Made by a program: the position numbers and the translations under genes. DNA of 64,000 nt, from contig NZ_LRUE01000021.1 of assembly GCF_001550135.1 (NCBI RefSeq), positions 125,434 through 189,433 of the forward strand, written 5' to 3'. The notes beneath the pieces are model-generated. The model was not told the origin of the DNA. It was given only the letters and a program-made list of their open reading frames with translations, and made no database searches. Every line of letters begins with the position of its first letter. Position 1 is the stretch's first letter. Origin of the DNA: Pseudoalteromonas shioyasakiensis (GTDB taxonomy: Bacteria; Pseudomonadota; Gammaproteobacteria; Enterobacterales; Alteromonadaceae). Below, piece by piece: positions 43,776-52,979 of the stretch.

Positions 43776-44412
43776 GTCCTTTTCCTTTGTGAGTCTGGCT
43801 AAACTCAGGGCCCTTAAACGTACGAATCGGATTACCCCGTTGCAGCTCATTGTGTTGTTGCCACCGCGACTTTTGCTGCTGGCTTGCAGCCTGCTGAGCT
43901 TGCTCTGCCAGTTTTTGCATTAGCAAAGCTCGGGCTAAACGCTTATTCGCATGCTGACTTCTTTCACTCTCTACGCGAACAGTAATTCCTGTCGCAACAT
44001 GGGTAGCACGAACAGCCGAATCAGTGGTGTTTACATGTTGGCCTCCCGCGCCACTTGCACGGCATTGCTGAAAGCGGATCTCGCTATCAAAAGTTTGCTC
44101 TGCTATTTCAAATAGTTGACCGCCAAAGTACCAGTTTTTACGCTTATGCCTTGCTCTGAATGGGCTTTGACAAACCCACAACATCGAGCCATGCCATTGC
44201 TGCGCAAACTGTTTTAAAATTTGCGGCTCAGCACCGGTTAATTCAAGCAATAACGATTTGTAGCAGCCTGAAAGCTCAGCTTGCTCTACTGCAAGAGTAT
44301 TCACCTTAATAGCTAACGCTTTAGCATCACACTCAAGGCGCTTAACAGCCATTGCCACCGCTTTACAGCACTCTAAAGGACCCGCCCCTGACGATAATTG
44401 CACTAAGATCAT
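43750..44412 (-). CDS. prfH: Peptide chain release factor homologue PrfH
   Basis: A protein of 220 residues, shorter than RF1/RF2 because the codon-recognition domain is replaced by a different N-terminus. The catalytic GGQ motif is at residues 123-125 in [22 protein letters not shown], followed by a basic tail for the peptidyl-transferase centre ([16 protein letters not shown]). PrfH is reported to recognise ribosomes whose 16S rRNA has been cut in the decoding centre and to release the stalled peptide, so that the partner ligase can reseal the rRNA. The ATG overlaps the rtcB2 stop (ATGA); a GTG two codons upstream is less likely. Confidence 0.93.
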   Translation of the reverse strand: MILVQLSSGAGPLECCKAVAMAVKRLECDAKALAIKVNTLAVEQAELSGCYKSLLLELTGAEPQILKQFAQQWHGSMLWVCQSPFRARHKRKNWYFGGQLFEIAEQTFDSEIRFQQCRASGAGGQHVNTTDSAVRATHVATGITVRVESERSQHANKRLARALLMQKLAEQAQQAASQQQKSRWQQHNELQRGNPIRTFKGPEFSQTHKGKGHGKLTVYM

Positions 44413-45560
44413 CCGCACGTTCCTTGTGTTTTAAAGGTAAGCACAGGCTTTAATTTGGCAATTACAGTAACCAGCCCAGCATCAACAAGGTCATCAATAA
44501 CTGTTTGGCAGTCTTTGTAAGCTTGTGGTGCTTCATCATAAAGCAGCGTTTTATCATTACAGATCACCCTGCTACCAAACGCAGTGCGATATAAATCTTC
44601 CTTTTTAAACTTGTGACTCAAACGGCCTTGGCATTCTCCACGCTTCCATTTGCGACCAGCGCCATGTGCAAGGGAGCGTAAGTTTACGTTTTGCTCAGCC
44701 GTTGGCTTAACTAAGTAACTGTAATCACCGCGAGAGCCAGGGATCATCACAGCCCCTTGATCGCTAGGTGTAGCGCCTTTTCGATGTAACCAGCCTGCTT
44801 GTCCTGCAATCTGTGATTGACTTACAAGGTTATGATTTACATCTAAAACCTCTTCGCCACCAGCGCGAATAGCTTGTAAAAAACGCCGTGCGATCAGTTC
44901 TCGGTTTAACTGAGCCCAACGCAGTGCTTCGTCATGTTTGGCCATATAATCTGTAAAGGCACCACTTTCTACCTCAAGGCCATCATGGTTATGCTCTGCA
45001 ATATGCTTAACTAAAATAGCTTGTCCTAACCCTCTAGAGCCAGAATGCACCAATAGCTGCAATTGTTTAGATTGTAGGCCTAAAGCAAGCAAGGCTTGTT
45101 GATCAAACACCTCTTCAATCGCCTGAAATTCAGCGAAATGATTGCCACCACCTATGGTGCCAAGGGCGCTATCAAAACCAGTTTGTGTGATAGCTAGTTC
45201 ATGTTTTCGCTCGCTAATCAATGTGTGCCAACTTTCATCTAGCGGCAGTTCAACATCGCTTAAGCGTTTTGCGAGCTTATCTACATTTAACTTGGCTAAC
45301 TTAGTATTGGTTTGCCAAAGCGACATACCGCAGCCAATATCATTCCCCACTAAAGCGGGGTAAATTCTACCTTCTGTAAAAAAGGCTGCCCCAATGGGGT
45401 AACCTCGACCTGGGTGTAAATCGGGCATACCCGCTACAGCGTACATACCAGGTAATTCAGAAGTTTTAATTAATTGTTGTATTGCTAGCCCTTCAATCCA
45501 CGACTCTTTAGACGCAATAAGGCTAACGTTATCAGTAAGTTTTTGGACGGACTTGCCCAT
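44409..45560 (-). CDS. rtcB2: RtcB2-type RNA ligase paired with PrfH
   Basis: A protein of 383 residues, distinctly divergent from and shorter than the RtcB at 39094. Conserved ligase elements are [13 protein letters not shown], the metal site [55 protein letters not shown] and the guanylylation His in [15 protein letters not shown]. In known rtcB2-prfH pairs this ligase reseals 16S rRNA cleaved by ribotoxins such as colicin E3. The ATG has AAGGAA ten bases upstream. The 5' leader contains a small ORF and a cloverleaf-like fold. Confidence 0.93.
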   Translation of the reverse strand: MGKSVQKLTDNVSLIASKESWIEGLAIQQLIKTSELPGMYAVAGMPDLHPGRGYPIGAAFFTEGRIYPALVGNDIGCGMSLWQTNTKLAKLNVDKLAKRLSDVELPLDESWHTLISERKHELAITQTGFDSALGTIGGGNHFAEFQAIEEVFDQQALLALGLQSKQLQLLVHSGSRGLGQAILVKHIAEHNHDGLEVESGAFTDYMAKHDEALRWAQLNRELIARRFLQAIRAGGEEVLDVNHNLVSQSQIAGQAGWLHRKGATPSDQGAVMIPGSRGDYSYLVKPTAEQNVNLRSLAHGAGRKWKRGECQGRLSHKFKKEDLYRTAFGSRVICNDKTLLYDEAPQAYKDCQTVIDDLVDAGLVTVIAKLKPVLTFKTQGTCG

Positions 45561-45611
45561 AATACCAATTCCTTTCTCTGCAATAGAAAAATGCTAACGA
45601 AAAATGATTTG

Positions 45612-45694
45612 GCAGGTCTTTGATTAATTGATCAGGCTTAGCTTTGAAAAGCTAATAAAGAAATAGCTTCGAGCTAGGCAAGAAAACGACCTGC
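45612..45694 (-). ncRNA. Cloverleaf-like fold in the rtcB2-prfH leader
   Basis: A closing 7 bp stem, GCAGGTC with GACCTGC (45688-45694 and 45612-45618), encloses three hairpins: TAGCT/AGCTA with a 3-base loop (45664-45676), TTAGCTT/AAGCTAA with a 4-base loop (45638-45655), and TGAT/ATCA (45621-45634). The 5' strand of the closing stem consists of codons 9-11 of the leader ORF, so a translating ribosome would prevent the fold. No T-run follows, so it is not a simple terminator. It lies 51 bp ahead of the rtcB2 start. Confidence 0.5.
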
Positions 45695-45718
45695 AAAGGA
45701 ACAAGTTGTATAAGTCAT
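45674..45718 (-). CDS. Putative 14-residue leader peptide of rtcB2-prfH
   Basis: The sequence is MTYTTCSFAGRFLA, ending in TAG. It is preceded by GAGGAG eight bases before the ATG (45727-45732), the strongest ribosome-binding site in the neighbourhood and better than that of rtcB2 itself. The stop codon forms the first bases of a hairpin, and codons 9-11 form one side of the cloverleaf closing stem. This geometry resembles translation-coupled leader control, and would let the operon read out the state of the ribosome. Expression is not shown by sequence alone. Confidence 0.5.
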   Translation of the reverse strand: MTYTTCSFAGRFLA

Positions 45719-45762
45719 ATTGTTTACTCCTCTACAGTGTGTGAATGGTTAAAATCGCGGCG

Positions 45763-45791
45763 ATTGTAAACAGCTTAAAAAGTGAAAGCAA
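45763..45791 (-). promoter_or_regulatory. Candidate sigma-70 promoter of rtcB2-prfH
   Basis: On the minus strand a -10 TACAAT lies 17 bases after a weak -35 TTGCTT. A start near 45756 would place the leader ORF about 38 bases into the transcript. No sigma-54 signature is seen here, so this operon is probably not controlled by RtcR. Confidence 0.45.
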
Positions 45792-45964
45792 CTAAAAAAT
45801 AATCAATCGTTGTTATTTACGCCCTTTTTAAATGTTCATCACAACGTGAAAAATGTGCAATTAAGCGACTATGGGTTGTCATCTAGAGAAAATTTGAGCA
45901 ATCTAAAAATGCCTTAAAAATAATAACAAGAGTGACTGCAAAGTTACTCAAAAAGGATGCCGCC

Positions 45965-47113
45965 ATGCTCAAACACCGTATAGCTCGCTCACTCATCAGC
46001 TTACCACTGTTGATTGCTGCCCATGTCACTAGCGCAGCTGAACTACCAAAAGCGATTGATGCCGCCTTTCAATCGGCGGTGAGTGCGAAAACAGTACCGG
46101 GCATTACTGTCGCGGTGGCCGATAAATCAGGAATAATCGCGGCAAAGGGTTATGGTTTTGCCGATATCGAAAACCAAGTTTTAATGAGTCCCGAGCATAA
46201 GGTTCGCATTGGCAGTGTCTCTAAGCTTATTGCCACAGCTGCTATGATGCGCCTTTACGACAAGGGATTGATTAACTTAGACAAACCTGTAACCGACTAT
46301 GTAACTAACTGGCCAGAAAAACACGCAGCTTTAACACTGCGCCAGCTCGCGTCACATACCGCAGGGATCCGCCATTACAAAAAAGGCGCCAATGAATTTT
46401 TACTCAACAAATGGTATGGCGATATTGATAGCGCTTTAGCCATGTTTAAAAATGATCCCCTACTGTTTGAGCCGGGCACCAAACAGCAGTATTCAACATT
46501 TGCTTGGACATTAGTTAGCGCTGCGATGGAAGGCGCTGATCAGAAACGCAACTTTCGACAAATTATCGAACAAGAAGTCTTCGCGCCACTCAAGTTAAAC
46601 GACACATATTTTGATGAGCAGTTTACCCTGATCCCACATCGAGCAAGACCTTATAGCGTTGATCAGGGCCGTTTAATTAACTCACCGCAGACCGATCACA
46701 GCTATAAATGGGCAGGCGGTGGGTTTATTGCAACACCAAGTGATATCGTCAAGTTTGCAGTAGCTCACACGCAGGGCAATTATCTAAAAGCAGCCACAGT
46801 GGATGAAATGTTTACCCCAGCCACACTCAATAATGGTGAACAGGTCGATTTTGGTATTGGTTGGATGACAGGTTTCAAAAACTATCAACAAAGAGAAAAA
46901 TACCAACATGATACTGAACTACAAGCCTTGATGGCCGACATGCCACACGCAGTGATGCATTCTGGCGGTAGTATGGGTGGCATTACCATGACCATTATGT
47001 GTGTTGATCATCAACGCGCGGTGACTGTGGTTAAAAACGTTAATGGTGATAACAGCGCAGATGTATTTGCGCTTGCCCTACAAACCCTAAGCTATTATCA
47101 CCAAGACCATTGA
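45965..47113 (+). CDS. Serine hydrolase of the beta-lactamase / class C family, exported
   Basis: A protein of 382 residues started at 45965, which follows AAAAGGATG and gives a signal peptide (RIARSLISLPLLIAAHVTSAAE). The penicillin-binding fold signatures are SVSK (nucleophile Ser and Lys), a Tyr-containing YSTFAW motif, and HSGGSMGG late in the chain. Such proteins act as esterases, D-peptidases or beta-lactamases; the class cannot be settled here. A GTG start further upstream would spoil the signal peptide. The D-aminoacylase nearby hints at D-amino-acid or peptidoglycan-fragment metabolism, though the strands differ. Confidence 0.85.
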   Translation: MLKHRIARSLISLPLLIAAHVTSAAELPKAIDAAFQSAVSAKTVPGITVAVADKSGIIAAKGYGFADIENQVLMSPEHKVRIGSVSKLIATAAMMRLYDKGLINLDKPVTDYVTNWPEKHAALTLRQLASHTAGIRHYKKGANEFLLNKWYGDIDSALAMFKNDPLLFEPGTKQQYSTFAWTLVSAAMEGADQKRNFRQIIEQEVFAPLKLNDTYFDEQFTLIPHRARPYSVDQGRLINSPQTDHSYKWAGGGFIATPSDIVKFAVAHTQGNYLKAATVDEMFTPATLNNGEQVDFGIGWMTGFKNYQQREKYQHDTELQALMADMPHAVMHSGGSMGGITMTIMCVDHQRAVTVVKNVNGDNSADVFALALQTLSYYHQDH

Positions 47114-47132
47114 TTTGTTTAAGGCAGCTTAA

Positions 47133-48308
47133 CTATAGCTGCCCTTGTAACCTCGTTTTTGTCTCTTTTAAGTAATCAGGGTAGGGATACGAGTCATCGG
47201 CAACAGCTATTGCAGCCTCAATTTGAACTAATGCTTGGCGAGTATTACCTTGCATTTCATAGCCATATGACAAAGCTGACAGTGCATACGCTGATTTTGG
47301 GTAGTTTTTGATATTGTACTTAAACACCTCAATAGCCCGCTCAAATTGCTGGTTATCCGTTAAGCTGTAACCCAGCAACCTAACAGCGCGGTCTGGTGGC
47401 GCTATTTGCTCGCCCCATTGCTGAGATAAACGTTGATAATAAACATCAATTGATGAAACATCATCGCCTAGTGCACTCAAAGGCATATATTTAGATAAAA
47501 ATAAGCCATGGTACGCATTAAATGCCCCAGCAGCTGAGGTTAGGTTATGCGAAACGCCTGCAAAGGCGTCGCTCTTAAAGCGCAGATTTTGCACCTTACT
47601 ATTTTGCATCGTTTGCTGCATATCATCGTATCTTTCGCGCATAATGCCGGCTTCTTCGCCGATATTCATATATACATAGCTGTTAATACTTTTGGCTTTA
47701 GTAACAAAGGTATTTAGACTCTTAGCAGGGGCGCCATAGTTCCACCATACCGCAGGGCTATAAGCAATGTGCGCTTGAAATAACTCAGGATCAGCCTGCA
47801 TTGCGTAAAGAGCAAATACACCCGCAGCAGAGGCTCCTGCGATAACTCTATAATCATGAGTACGATACTGTTTATTAACCAAAGGCATCAGTTCTTGCTC
47901 TAAGAAAGCTAAAAACTTTGCAGCACCACCGCCTTCACCAACAGGCCCTTGAGGTTCTTTGTTCACTGTAGGATAAAAATCTCTAAGTCGATTAGTGCTT
48001 TCAATTGCAACTACAATCACCTCTGGCGCTTGATCATTTTCTTGTAAGCGTTCAAGCACAGCATTAATCAATGGTAAATTACCGGCCCCATCTAAACGGT
48101 AAATAACGGGATACCTTTTGTTTGGATGTGTTTGATAGCTTTTTGGCAATTGCACAACGACAGTGCGTTGCTCACTAAGATTACTTGATTCGATAGTATG
48201 CGTATGTTGGTTGTAATGTGTAACCGCATCATCTGCAGCGGGTTGAGCCATTACATGACTAGTACAGAGTAAAAAACCACTAATACAGAGTAACTTAAAT
48301 AGTCGCAC
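47133..48308 (-). CDS. Exported alpha/beta-hydrolase (esterase D type) with TPR-like tail
   Basis: A protein of 391 residues with a signal peptide (LLCISGFLLCTSHVMA). The hydrolase part has RYPVIYRLDGAGNL, VVAIESTNRLRDFYP, the nucleophile elbow GASAAGVFAL and the late His in GVSHNLTSA. This resembles siderophore-esterase and esterase D (PF00756) proteins. The last 90 residues form two helical TPR-like repeats (GYSLTDNQQFERAIEVFKYN, YPKSAYALSALSYGYEMQGN). Substrate unknown. It converges on the beta-lactamase-like gene with only 19 bp between them. Confidence 0.85.
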   Translation of the reverse strand: MRLFKLLCISGFLLCTSHVMAQPAADDAVTHYNQHTHTIESSNLSEQRTVVVQLPKSYQTHPNKRYPVIYRLDGAGNLPLINAVLERLQENDQAPEVIVVAIESTNRLRDFYPTVNKEPQGPVGEGGGAAKFLAFLEQELMPLVNKQYRTHDYRVIAGASAAGVFALYAMQADPELFQAHIAYSPAVWWNYGAPAKSLNTFVTKAKSINSYVYMNIGEEAGIMRERYDDMQQTMQNSKVQNLRFKSDAFAGVSHNLTSAAGAFNAYHGLFLSKYMPLSALGDDVSSIDVYYQRLSQQWGEQIAPPDRAVRLLGYSLTDNQQFERAIEVFKYNIKNYPKSAYALSALSYGYEMQGNTRQALVQIEAAIAVADDSYPYPDYLKETKTRLQGQL

Positions 48309-48421
48309 GACTTATCCTTAAGAAATATTGGTAATTTTTTAAGCTAACAGAATTGCAGGTACAAACAAAGATAACTTATGTACTTTTTTCGTAAAAAAGT
48401 ACATATAAGTCATTATTTTAA

Positions 48422-50008
48422 CTAAAGCGTATGTCGCAATATTTGCCCGGCGCTTTTACCCGTCATGCCATCCGGTGATTTAATGACTTGGCCATTAATA
48501 ATGACGTATTGAATTCCTTCTGCGTACTGATGTGGTGCGCTAAACGTTGATTTATCAGCAACCGTCGCAGGGTCGAGTATAACAATATCAGCAGCATAGC
48601 CTTGTGCTATCACTCCTCGGTCAGTTAGGCCCATTCTTGCTGCGGGTAAACTGGTCATTTTACGTATTGCATCAGGTAACGAAATCACCCCTTGTTCACG
48701 AACATAATGACCTAATACTCTGGGGAAGGTGCCGTATCCTCTTGGATGGGGGTTGCCCTTACCAAGTTCTGAACCACCCGCATCGGTGGCGATTGCAGTA
48801 ATTGGGTAAGCCATGATGTACTTAACATCATCTTCATTAATAGCGTGGAAGATCCCCTGAGCACCGCCATTTGCTTGAATTTCCATGGTAAGTTCAGCGG
48901 CTTCGTCGATACTTTGCGCTCGCCCTTCACGTTTTAATACTTCAGCAAAGGTTAGCCCATCCCATGCAGGGTTTGCCGCATAATGCGCTATTTGCAGCCT
49001 TGCGGGGTCACCACCGCCTCTGTCTTCACGGATATTTTTGATCAAGCCTTTTTTTATTTTTTGCCTTAACTCTGGATCTTGTAGGCGCTTTGCAACTTCA
49101 GCTTGGCCACCAGCCAATGACCATGCAGGAAATAAAATAGCAAATCGCGTAGAAGAAGCCGTGTAAGGATACTGATCGAGGGTGACATCTAAACCCGCTT
49201 TACGAGCATCGCGGATCATCTGAATAGTGTGCTTACTCTCACCCCAATTTGGATGACCAATCAGCTTATGATGAGAGATATGCACAGGAATACCGGTCTC
49301 TTTTGCAACATCGAGCACTTCATTCATCGCCGTAACAATCTCTGCGCCTTCATCCCGCATATGAGAGGCAAAAAATCCATGCTGAGCATGAGCGGTTTCG
49401 GCAAGCACCTTTACCTCAGCAAAGTTTGAGTACACACCTGGAACATATTTAAGCCCAGTCGATAAACCAAACGCCCCCTGCTGCATCGCTTTATCGACCA
49501 GTGCTTGCATTGCTTTTAGCTCATCAGCGCTGGCAAGTCGTTGCTCTTCACCCATAACAGCCTTACGAACATCATTATGGCCAATTAATAAGGCTAAGTT
49601 AGGCCCTAGAGGTGAACGCTCGGTTTGCGCAAAAAATTGCTTAAAGTCGACAGGAGAAAAACCACAGTTACCGCCCAAAATAGTGGTAATGCCCTGCTGC
49701 ACTAAATTATCAAGCCGAGGCAGCTCTGCAATTGAACGCTCAGCATGGGAATGTAAATCGATAAAGCCAGGGGCAACAACCTTACCTTTGGCATCTATAA
49801 CTTGTTGAGCTTTGTCAGCCGCCAAATCACCAATTTTATTGATCTTGCCGCTTTCAATACCAACATCTGCGCGAACCGCTTTGCCACCACGACCATCGAG
49901 CAACATCGCGTTTTTAATGATGAGATCAAAAGATTGCCCATAAGCAATCCCTGAGCTGAGCACTAATACAGTCAATCCTATAGAGGTTAAAACACTGTGC
50001 CTTTTCAT
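48422..50008 (-). CDS. N-acyl-D-amino-acid deacylase (D-aminoacylase), exported
   Basis: A protein of 528 residues of the amidohydrolase superfamily with a signal peptide ending GIAYGQS. Metal-site motifs are GFIDLHSHAE near the N-terminus, GGNCGFSP, SHMRDEG, HISHHKL and the late TDAGGSELG. The C-terminal YAADIVILDP belongs to the small beta-sandwich that caps these enzymes. Family members remove acyl groups from N-acyl-D-amino acids. The start is preceded by AAGGATAA. It follows glmS in the same direction but behind that gene's terminator, so it has its own promoter. Confidence 0.9.
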   Translation of the reverse strand: MKRHSVLTSIGLTVLVLSSGIAYGQSFDLIIKNAMLLDGRGGKAVRADVGIESGKINKIGDLAADKAQQVIDAKGKVVAPGFIDLHSHAERSIAELPRLDNLVQQGITTILGGNCGFSPVDFKQFFAQTERSPLGPNLALLIGHNDVRKAVMGEEQRLASADELKAMQALVDKAMQQGAFGLSTGLKYVPGVYSNFAEVKVLAETAHAQHGFFASHMRDEGAEIVTAMNEVLDVAKETGIPVHISHHKLIGHPNWGESKHTIQMIRDARKAGLDVTLDQYPYTASSTRFAILFPAWSLAGGQAEVAKRLQDPELRQKIKKGLIKNIREDRGGGDPARLQIAHYAANPAWDGLTFAEVLKREGRAQSIDEAAELTMEIQANGGAQGIFHAINEDDVKYIMAYPITAIATDAGGSELGKGNPHPRGYGTFPRVLGHYVREQGVISLPDAIRKMTSLPAARMGLTDRGVIAQGYAADIVILDPATVADKSTFSAPHQYAEGIQYVIINGQVIKSPDGMTGKSAGQILRHTL

Positions 50009-50104
50009 TGTTATTATCCTTAGCCAGAGTGTTTAACCATCCTAATCAATTGCAATACAAATTGCATCAGCGAACAGTAATTAAGCAAATTACAGGCACA
50101 AAAA

Positions 50105-50124
50105 AGCCGGCTAATTAGCCGGCT
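50105..50124 (-). terminator. Terminator of glmS
   Basis: A perfect palindrome with 8 bp arms AGCCGGCT around AATT is followed on the minus strand by TTTTTT. Confidence 0.92.
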
Positions 50125-50138
50125 CTTAATGCTTTAAC

Positions 50139-51959
50139 TTACTCAACCGTCACCGATTTTGCTAGGTTTCGAGGTTGGTCTACGTCGGTGCCTTTAATAA
50201 CCGCAACATAGTATGAAAGCAGCTGTAGCGGAATTGTATATACAACTGGAGCAATCACGTCATCGACATGGTTTACGTTGATTACACGCATCGTTTCGTC
50301 AGATTCAAACGCTGAGTCTTTATCTGCGAATACATAGATAATACCGCCACGGGCACGTACTTCTTCTACGTTTGATTTAAGCTTTTCTAGTAGCTCGTTG
50401 TTTGGTGCCACAACAATGATTGGCATGTCGGCATCAATCAACGCAAGAGGGCCATGCTTAAGCTCACCCGCTGCGTATGCCTCGGCGTGAATGTATGAAA
50501 TCTCTTTCAGCTTAAGCGCACCTTCCATCGCGATTGGGTATTGTGAGCCACGACCTAAGAATAGTGAGTGGTGCTTATCAGCAAACTCTTCAGCTAAATC
50601 TTCAATCCCTTCTGCAAGCAGTAGTGCTTCTTCTAACTTGTTAGGAAGTGTTTTGATTGCATTTACAATCGCACCTTGCTCTAGGCCTTTTTCTTGGGCA
50701 ATCGATGCTGTTAGCATTAATAAGCCAACAAGCTGTGTGGTGAAGGCTTTAGTTGATGCAACACCAATTTCAGCACCGGCTTTAGTCATAAAGGCTAAAT
50801 CCGATTCACGTACTAACGATGAACCCGGTACGTTACAAATGGTCATTGACGCCATGTAACCTTGCTGTTTTGCAAGACGAAGTGCAGCAAGTGTATCTGC
50901 TGTTTCACCAGACTGTGAAATGGTCACAAGTAAGCTGTTTTCATGTACAAATGATTCGCGGTAACGGAACTCAGAAGCAATCTCAACGTTACAGCTCACG
51001 CCTGCGAACTGTTCAAGCCAGTAACGAGCAACCATACCTGAGTGGTATGAAGTACCACAGGCAATAATTTGCACGTGTTTTACGTCTTTAAAGATTTGCT
51101 GAGCGCTTTCGCCAAAGGCATCAATCGCGACAGTGTCATTAACTAGGCGGCCATCAAGGGTGTTACGCACAGCAAGTGGTTGTTCGTAAATTTCTTTCAG
51201 CATGTAGTGACGATATTCGCCTTTACCTGATGCATCTTGCGTAATGTTTGATTCAATCACTTCGCGCTCGACTGCATCACCGTTTGCATCAAAGATTTCA
51301 ACACTGTCACGGGTAATACGAGCCACATCACCTTCTTCAAGGTAAATAAAACTGCGAGTAACAGGTAATAAAGCAAGTTGGTCAGAGGCAATAAAGTTTT
51401 CGCCAAGACCTAAACCAATCACCAGTGGGCTACCGGAGCGCGCTACGATGATTTCGTTGTCGTTCGCTTTATCAAAAACAACCGTACCAAATGCACCTTC
51501 AAACTGCTTAACAGCAGCTTGTACAGCTGCTAAAAGTGTATCGTGCTGTTGGCGAAGTTGGTGGATAAGGTGCACCATGACTTCTGTATCTGTTTCTGAT
51601 AAAAACTCATAACCATCGCCTTTTAGCGCATCGCGCAGGCTGGCATGATTTTCGATAATGCCGTTATGAACTAGGGCAATTTCGCTATTCGAAACATGTG
51701 GGTGAGCATTCGCTTCGGTTACACTACCATGGGTAGCCCAACGTGTATGTGCGATACCGGTAGTGCCTTTAACAGCGGCTTCATTCAGTGCCGCTTCAAG
51801 GTTAGCAACCTTACCTACTGCTTTTACAGTGTTAAGCTCAGTACCTTTAAGTAAAGCCACACCTGCCGAGTCATAGCCACGGTATTCAAGGCGCTTAAGG
51901 CCTTCAACAAGTATTTTGTTTACTGGGCGTTCTGCAACAGCCCCTACGATTCCACACAT
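50139..51959 (-). CDS. glmS: Glutamine-fructose-6-phosphate aminotransferase
   Basis: A protein of 606 residues (E. coli 609). It makes glucosamine-6-phosphate for peptidoglycan and LPS. The start at 51959 (AGGAGA upstream) places the catalytic Cys at position 2 ([13 protein letters not shown]). The glutaminase part has [21 protein letters not shown] and HNGIIENH; two SIS isomerase domains follow ([55 protein letters not shown]), ending in the conserved [13 protein letters not shown]. The regulator gene upstream is a DeoR protein, a frequent partner of glmS in marine gammaproteobacteria. Confidence 0.98.
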   Translation of the reverse strand: MCGIVGAVAERPVNKILVEGLKRLEYRGYDSAGVALLKGTELNTVKAVGKVANLEAALNEAAVKGTTGIAHTRWATHGSVTEANAHPHVSNSEIALVHNGIIENHASLRDALKGDGYEFLSETDTEVMVHLIHQLRQQHDTLLAAVQAAVKQFEGAFGTVVFDKANDNEIIVARSGSPLVIGLGLGENFIASDQLALLPVTRSFIYLEEGDVARITRDSVEIFDANGDAVEREVIESNITQDASGKGEYRHYMLKEIYEQPLAVRNTLDGRLVNDTVAIDAFGESAQQIFKDVKHVQIIACGTSYHSGMVARYWLEQFAGVSCNVEIASEFRYRESFVHENSLLVTISQSGETADTLAALRLAKQQGYMASMTICNVPGSSLVRESDLAFMTKAGAEIGVASTKAFTTQLVGLLMLTASIAQEKGLEQGAIVNAIKTLPNKLEEALLLAEGIEDLAEEFADKHHSLFLGRGSQYPIAMEGALKLKEISYIHAEAYAAGELKHGPLALIDADMPIIVVAPNNELLEKLKSNVEEVRARGGIIYVFADKDSAFESDETMRVINVNHVDDVIAPVVYTIPLQLLSYYVAVIKGTDVDQPRNLAKSVTVE

Positions 51960-52054
51960 AATCTCTCCTTTTGCACATGCCAAAGTGTTTTACTTTGGGC
52001 GAGATGTGTTGTCATAAATGATGCGTAATAAGGTGTTGTCGGTCTTATTACGGG

Positions 52055-52825
52055 TTATTCAATTTCTGCACAGATCAGCTGTACACCACATGCTGTTATC
52101 GCCTCGCGCTTATCTGCGCTTAGGTTGTTGTCTGTGATAACAGTGGTAACACGCTGCCAAGGCAGTTCTAAATTCGGTATTCTTCGGCCAATTTTTTCTG
52201 ACTCAACCAGCACCACTACTTCACGGGCTGCTTCAGCCATCACTTGGCTAAGCCCCACTAATTCATTGAAGGTTGTAGTACCTCTATCAATATCAATGCC
52301 ATCGGCACCAATAAAGAGCTGGTCAAAGTCGTAAGAGCGTAGAACATTCTCAGCAACTTGGCCCTGAAACGATTCTGAATGCGGATCCCAAGTTCCGCCG
52401 GTCATCAAAAGTGTTGGCTCATTTTCTAATGAAAGCAGTCGGTTAGCGACATTAATAGCATTTGTCATCACCACTAAACCGCGCTTACTTGCAAGCTCAG
52501 GGATCATCGCCGCTGTAGTTCGGCCGCTATCAATGATGATGCGGTTATGATCTTTAATAAGCTTTGCAGCCGCCTGTGCGATTGCCATTTTGCGAAGCGA
52601 GTCGCTTTTCTCGTTGCTATTTGCAACGATTTCTTGCGGCAAGGCAATAGCACCACCATAACGGCGTAGCAACAAGCCACTTTTTTCAAGGGCTGTCAGA
52701 TCTTTACGTATCGTCACTTCAGAAGTTTGAAACTGCTCTGCTAACGCTTCAACAGCAACTTCACCAAGTTCATTCACTTGGCTTAAGATAGTATGGCGAC
52801 GTTGTTGAGTGTTTCGTTTTGTCAT
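52055..52825 (-). CDS. DeoR-family transcriptional regulator next to glmS
   Basis: A protein of 256 residues started at 52825; earlier in-frame codons would add an atypical 39-residue extension. The N-terminal helix-turn-helix is RRHTILSQVNELGEVAVEALAEQFQTSEVTIRKDLTALEKSG, followed by LLRRYGGA. The sugar-phosphate sensing domain has DSGRTTAAMIPELA, MTNAINVANRL, GGTWDPHSESFQG, FIGADGID and TTFNELVGLSQ. By position it probably controls amino-sugar synthesis (glmS) and itself; repeated GTTTCGTTT boxes lie just upstream. It ends 95 bp before the glmS start. Confidence 0.9.
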   Translation of the reverse strand: MTKRNTQQRRHTILSQVNELGEVAVEALAEQFQTSEVTIRKDLTALEKSGLLLRRYGGAIALPQEIVANSNEKSDSLRKMAIAQAAAKLIKDHNRIIIDSGRTTAAMIPELASKRGLVVMTNAINVANRLLSLENEPTLLMTGGTWDPHSESFQGQVAENVLRSYDFDQLFIGADGIDIDRGTTTFNELVGLSQVMAEAAREVVVLVESEKIGRRIPNLELPWQRVTTVITDNNLSADKREAITACGVQLICAEIE

Positions 52826-52841
52826 AAAGTGAACCACATAA

Positions 52842-52877
52842 GTTTCGTTTCGAAAGTTTTGAGATTTTAAACGAAAC
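52842..52877 (-). promoter_or_regulatory. GTTTCGTTT repeats, candidate DeoR operator
   Basis: GTTTCGTTT at 52842-52850 faces its inverted copy AAACGAAAC at 52869-52877, and a third copy lies in the start of the gene at 52811-52819. Such TTTCGTTT half-sites are typical of DeoR-family regulators and point to autoregulation. Confidence 0.6.
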
Positions 52878-52979
52878 AATATAAATGGCAAGTGAATGAT
52901 CGTTAACCTACACAGCTTTATTTTGATCTTCATCACCAACACGCTAAGCTATTGGCAAATATAACCATGAAAATGCCCC

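Noticed and set aside
43549-43923. A 124-codon plus-strand frame opposite the phosphatase and prfH genes
   Set aside because: It lies antisense to two well-supported genes and contains no recognisable motif.
45612-45694. A transcription terminator or attenuator hairpin in the rtcB2 leader
   Set aside because: None of the stems is followed by a T-run on the minus strand, so simple intrinsic attenuation is not supported.
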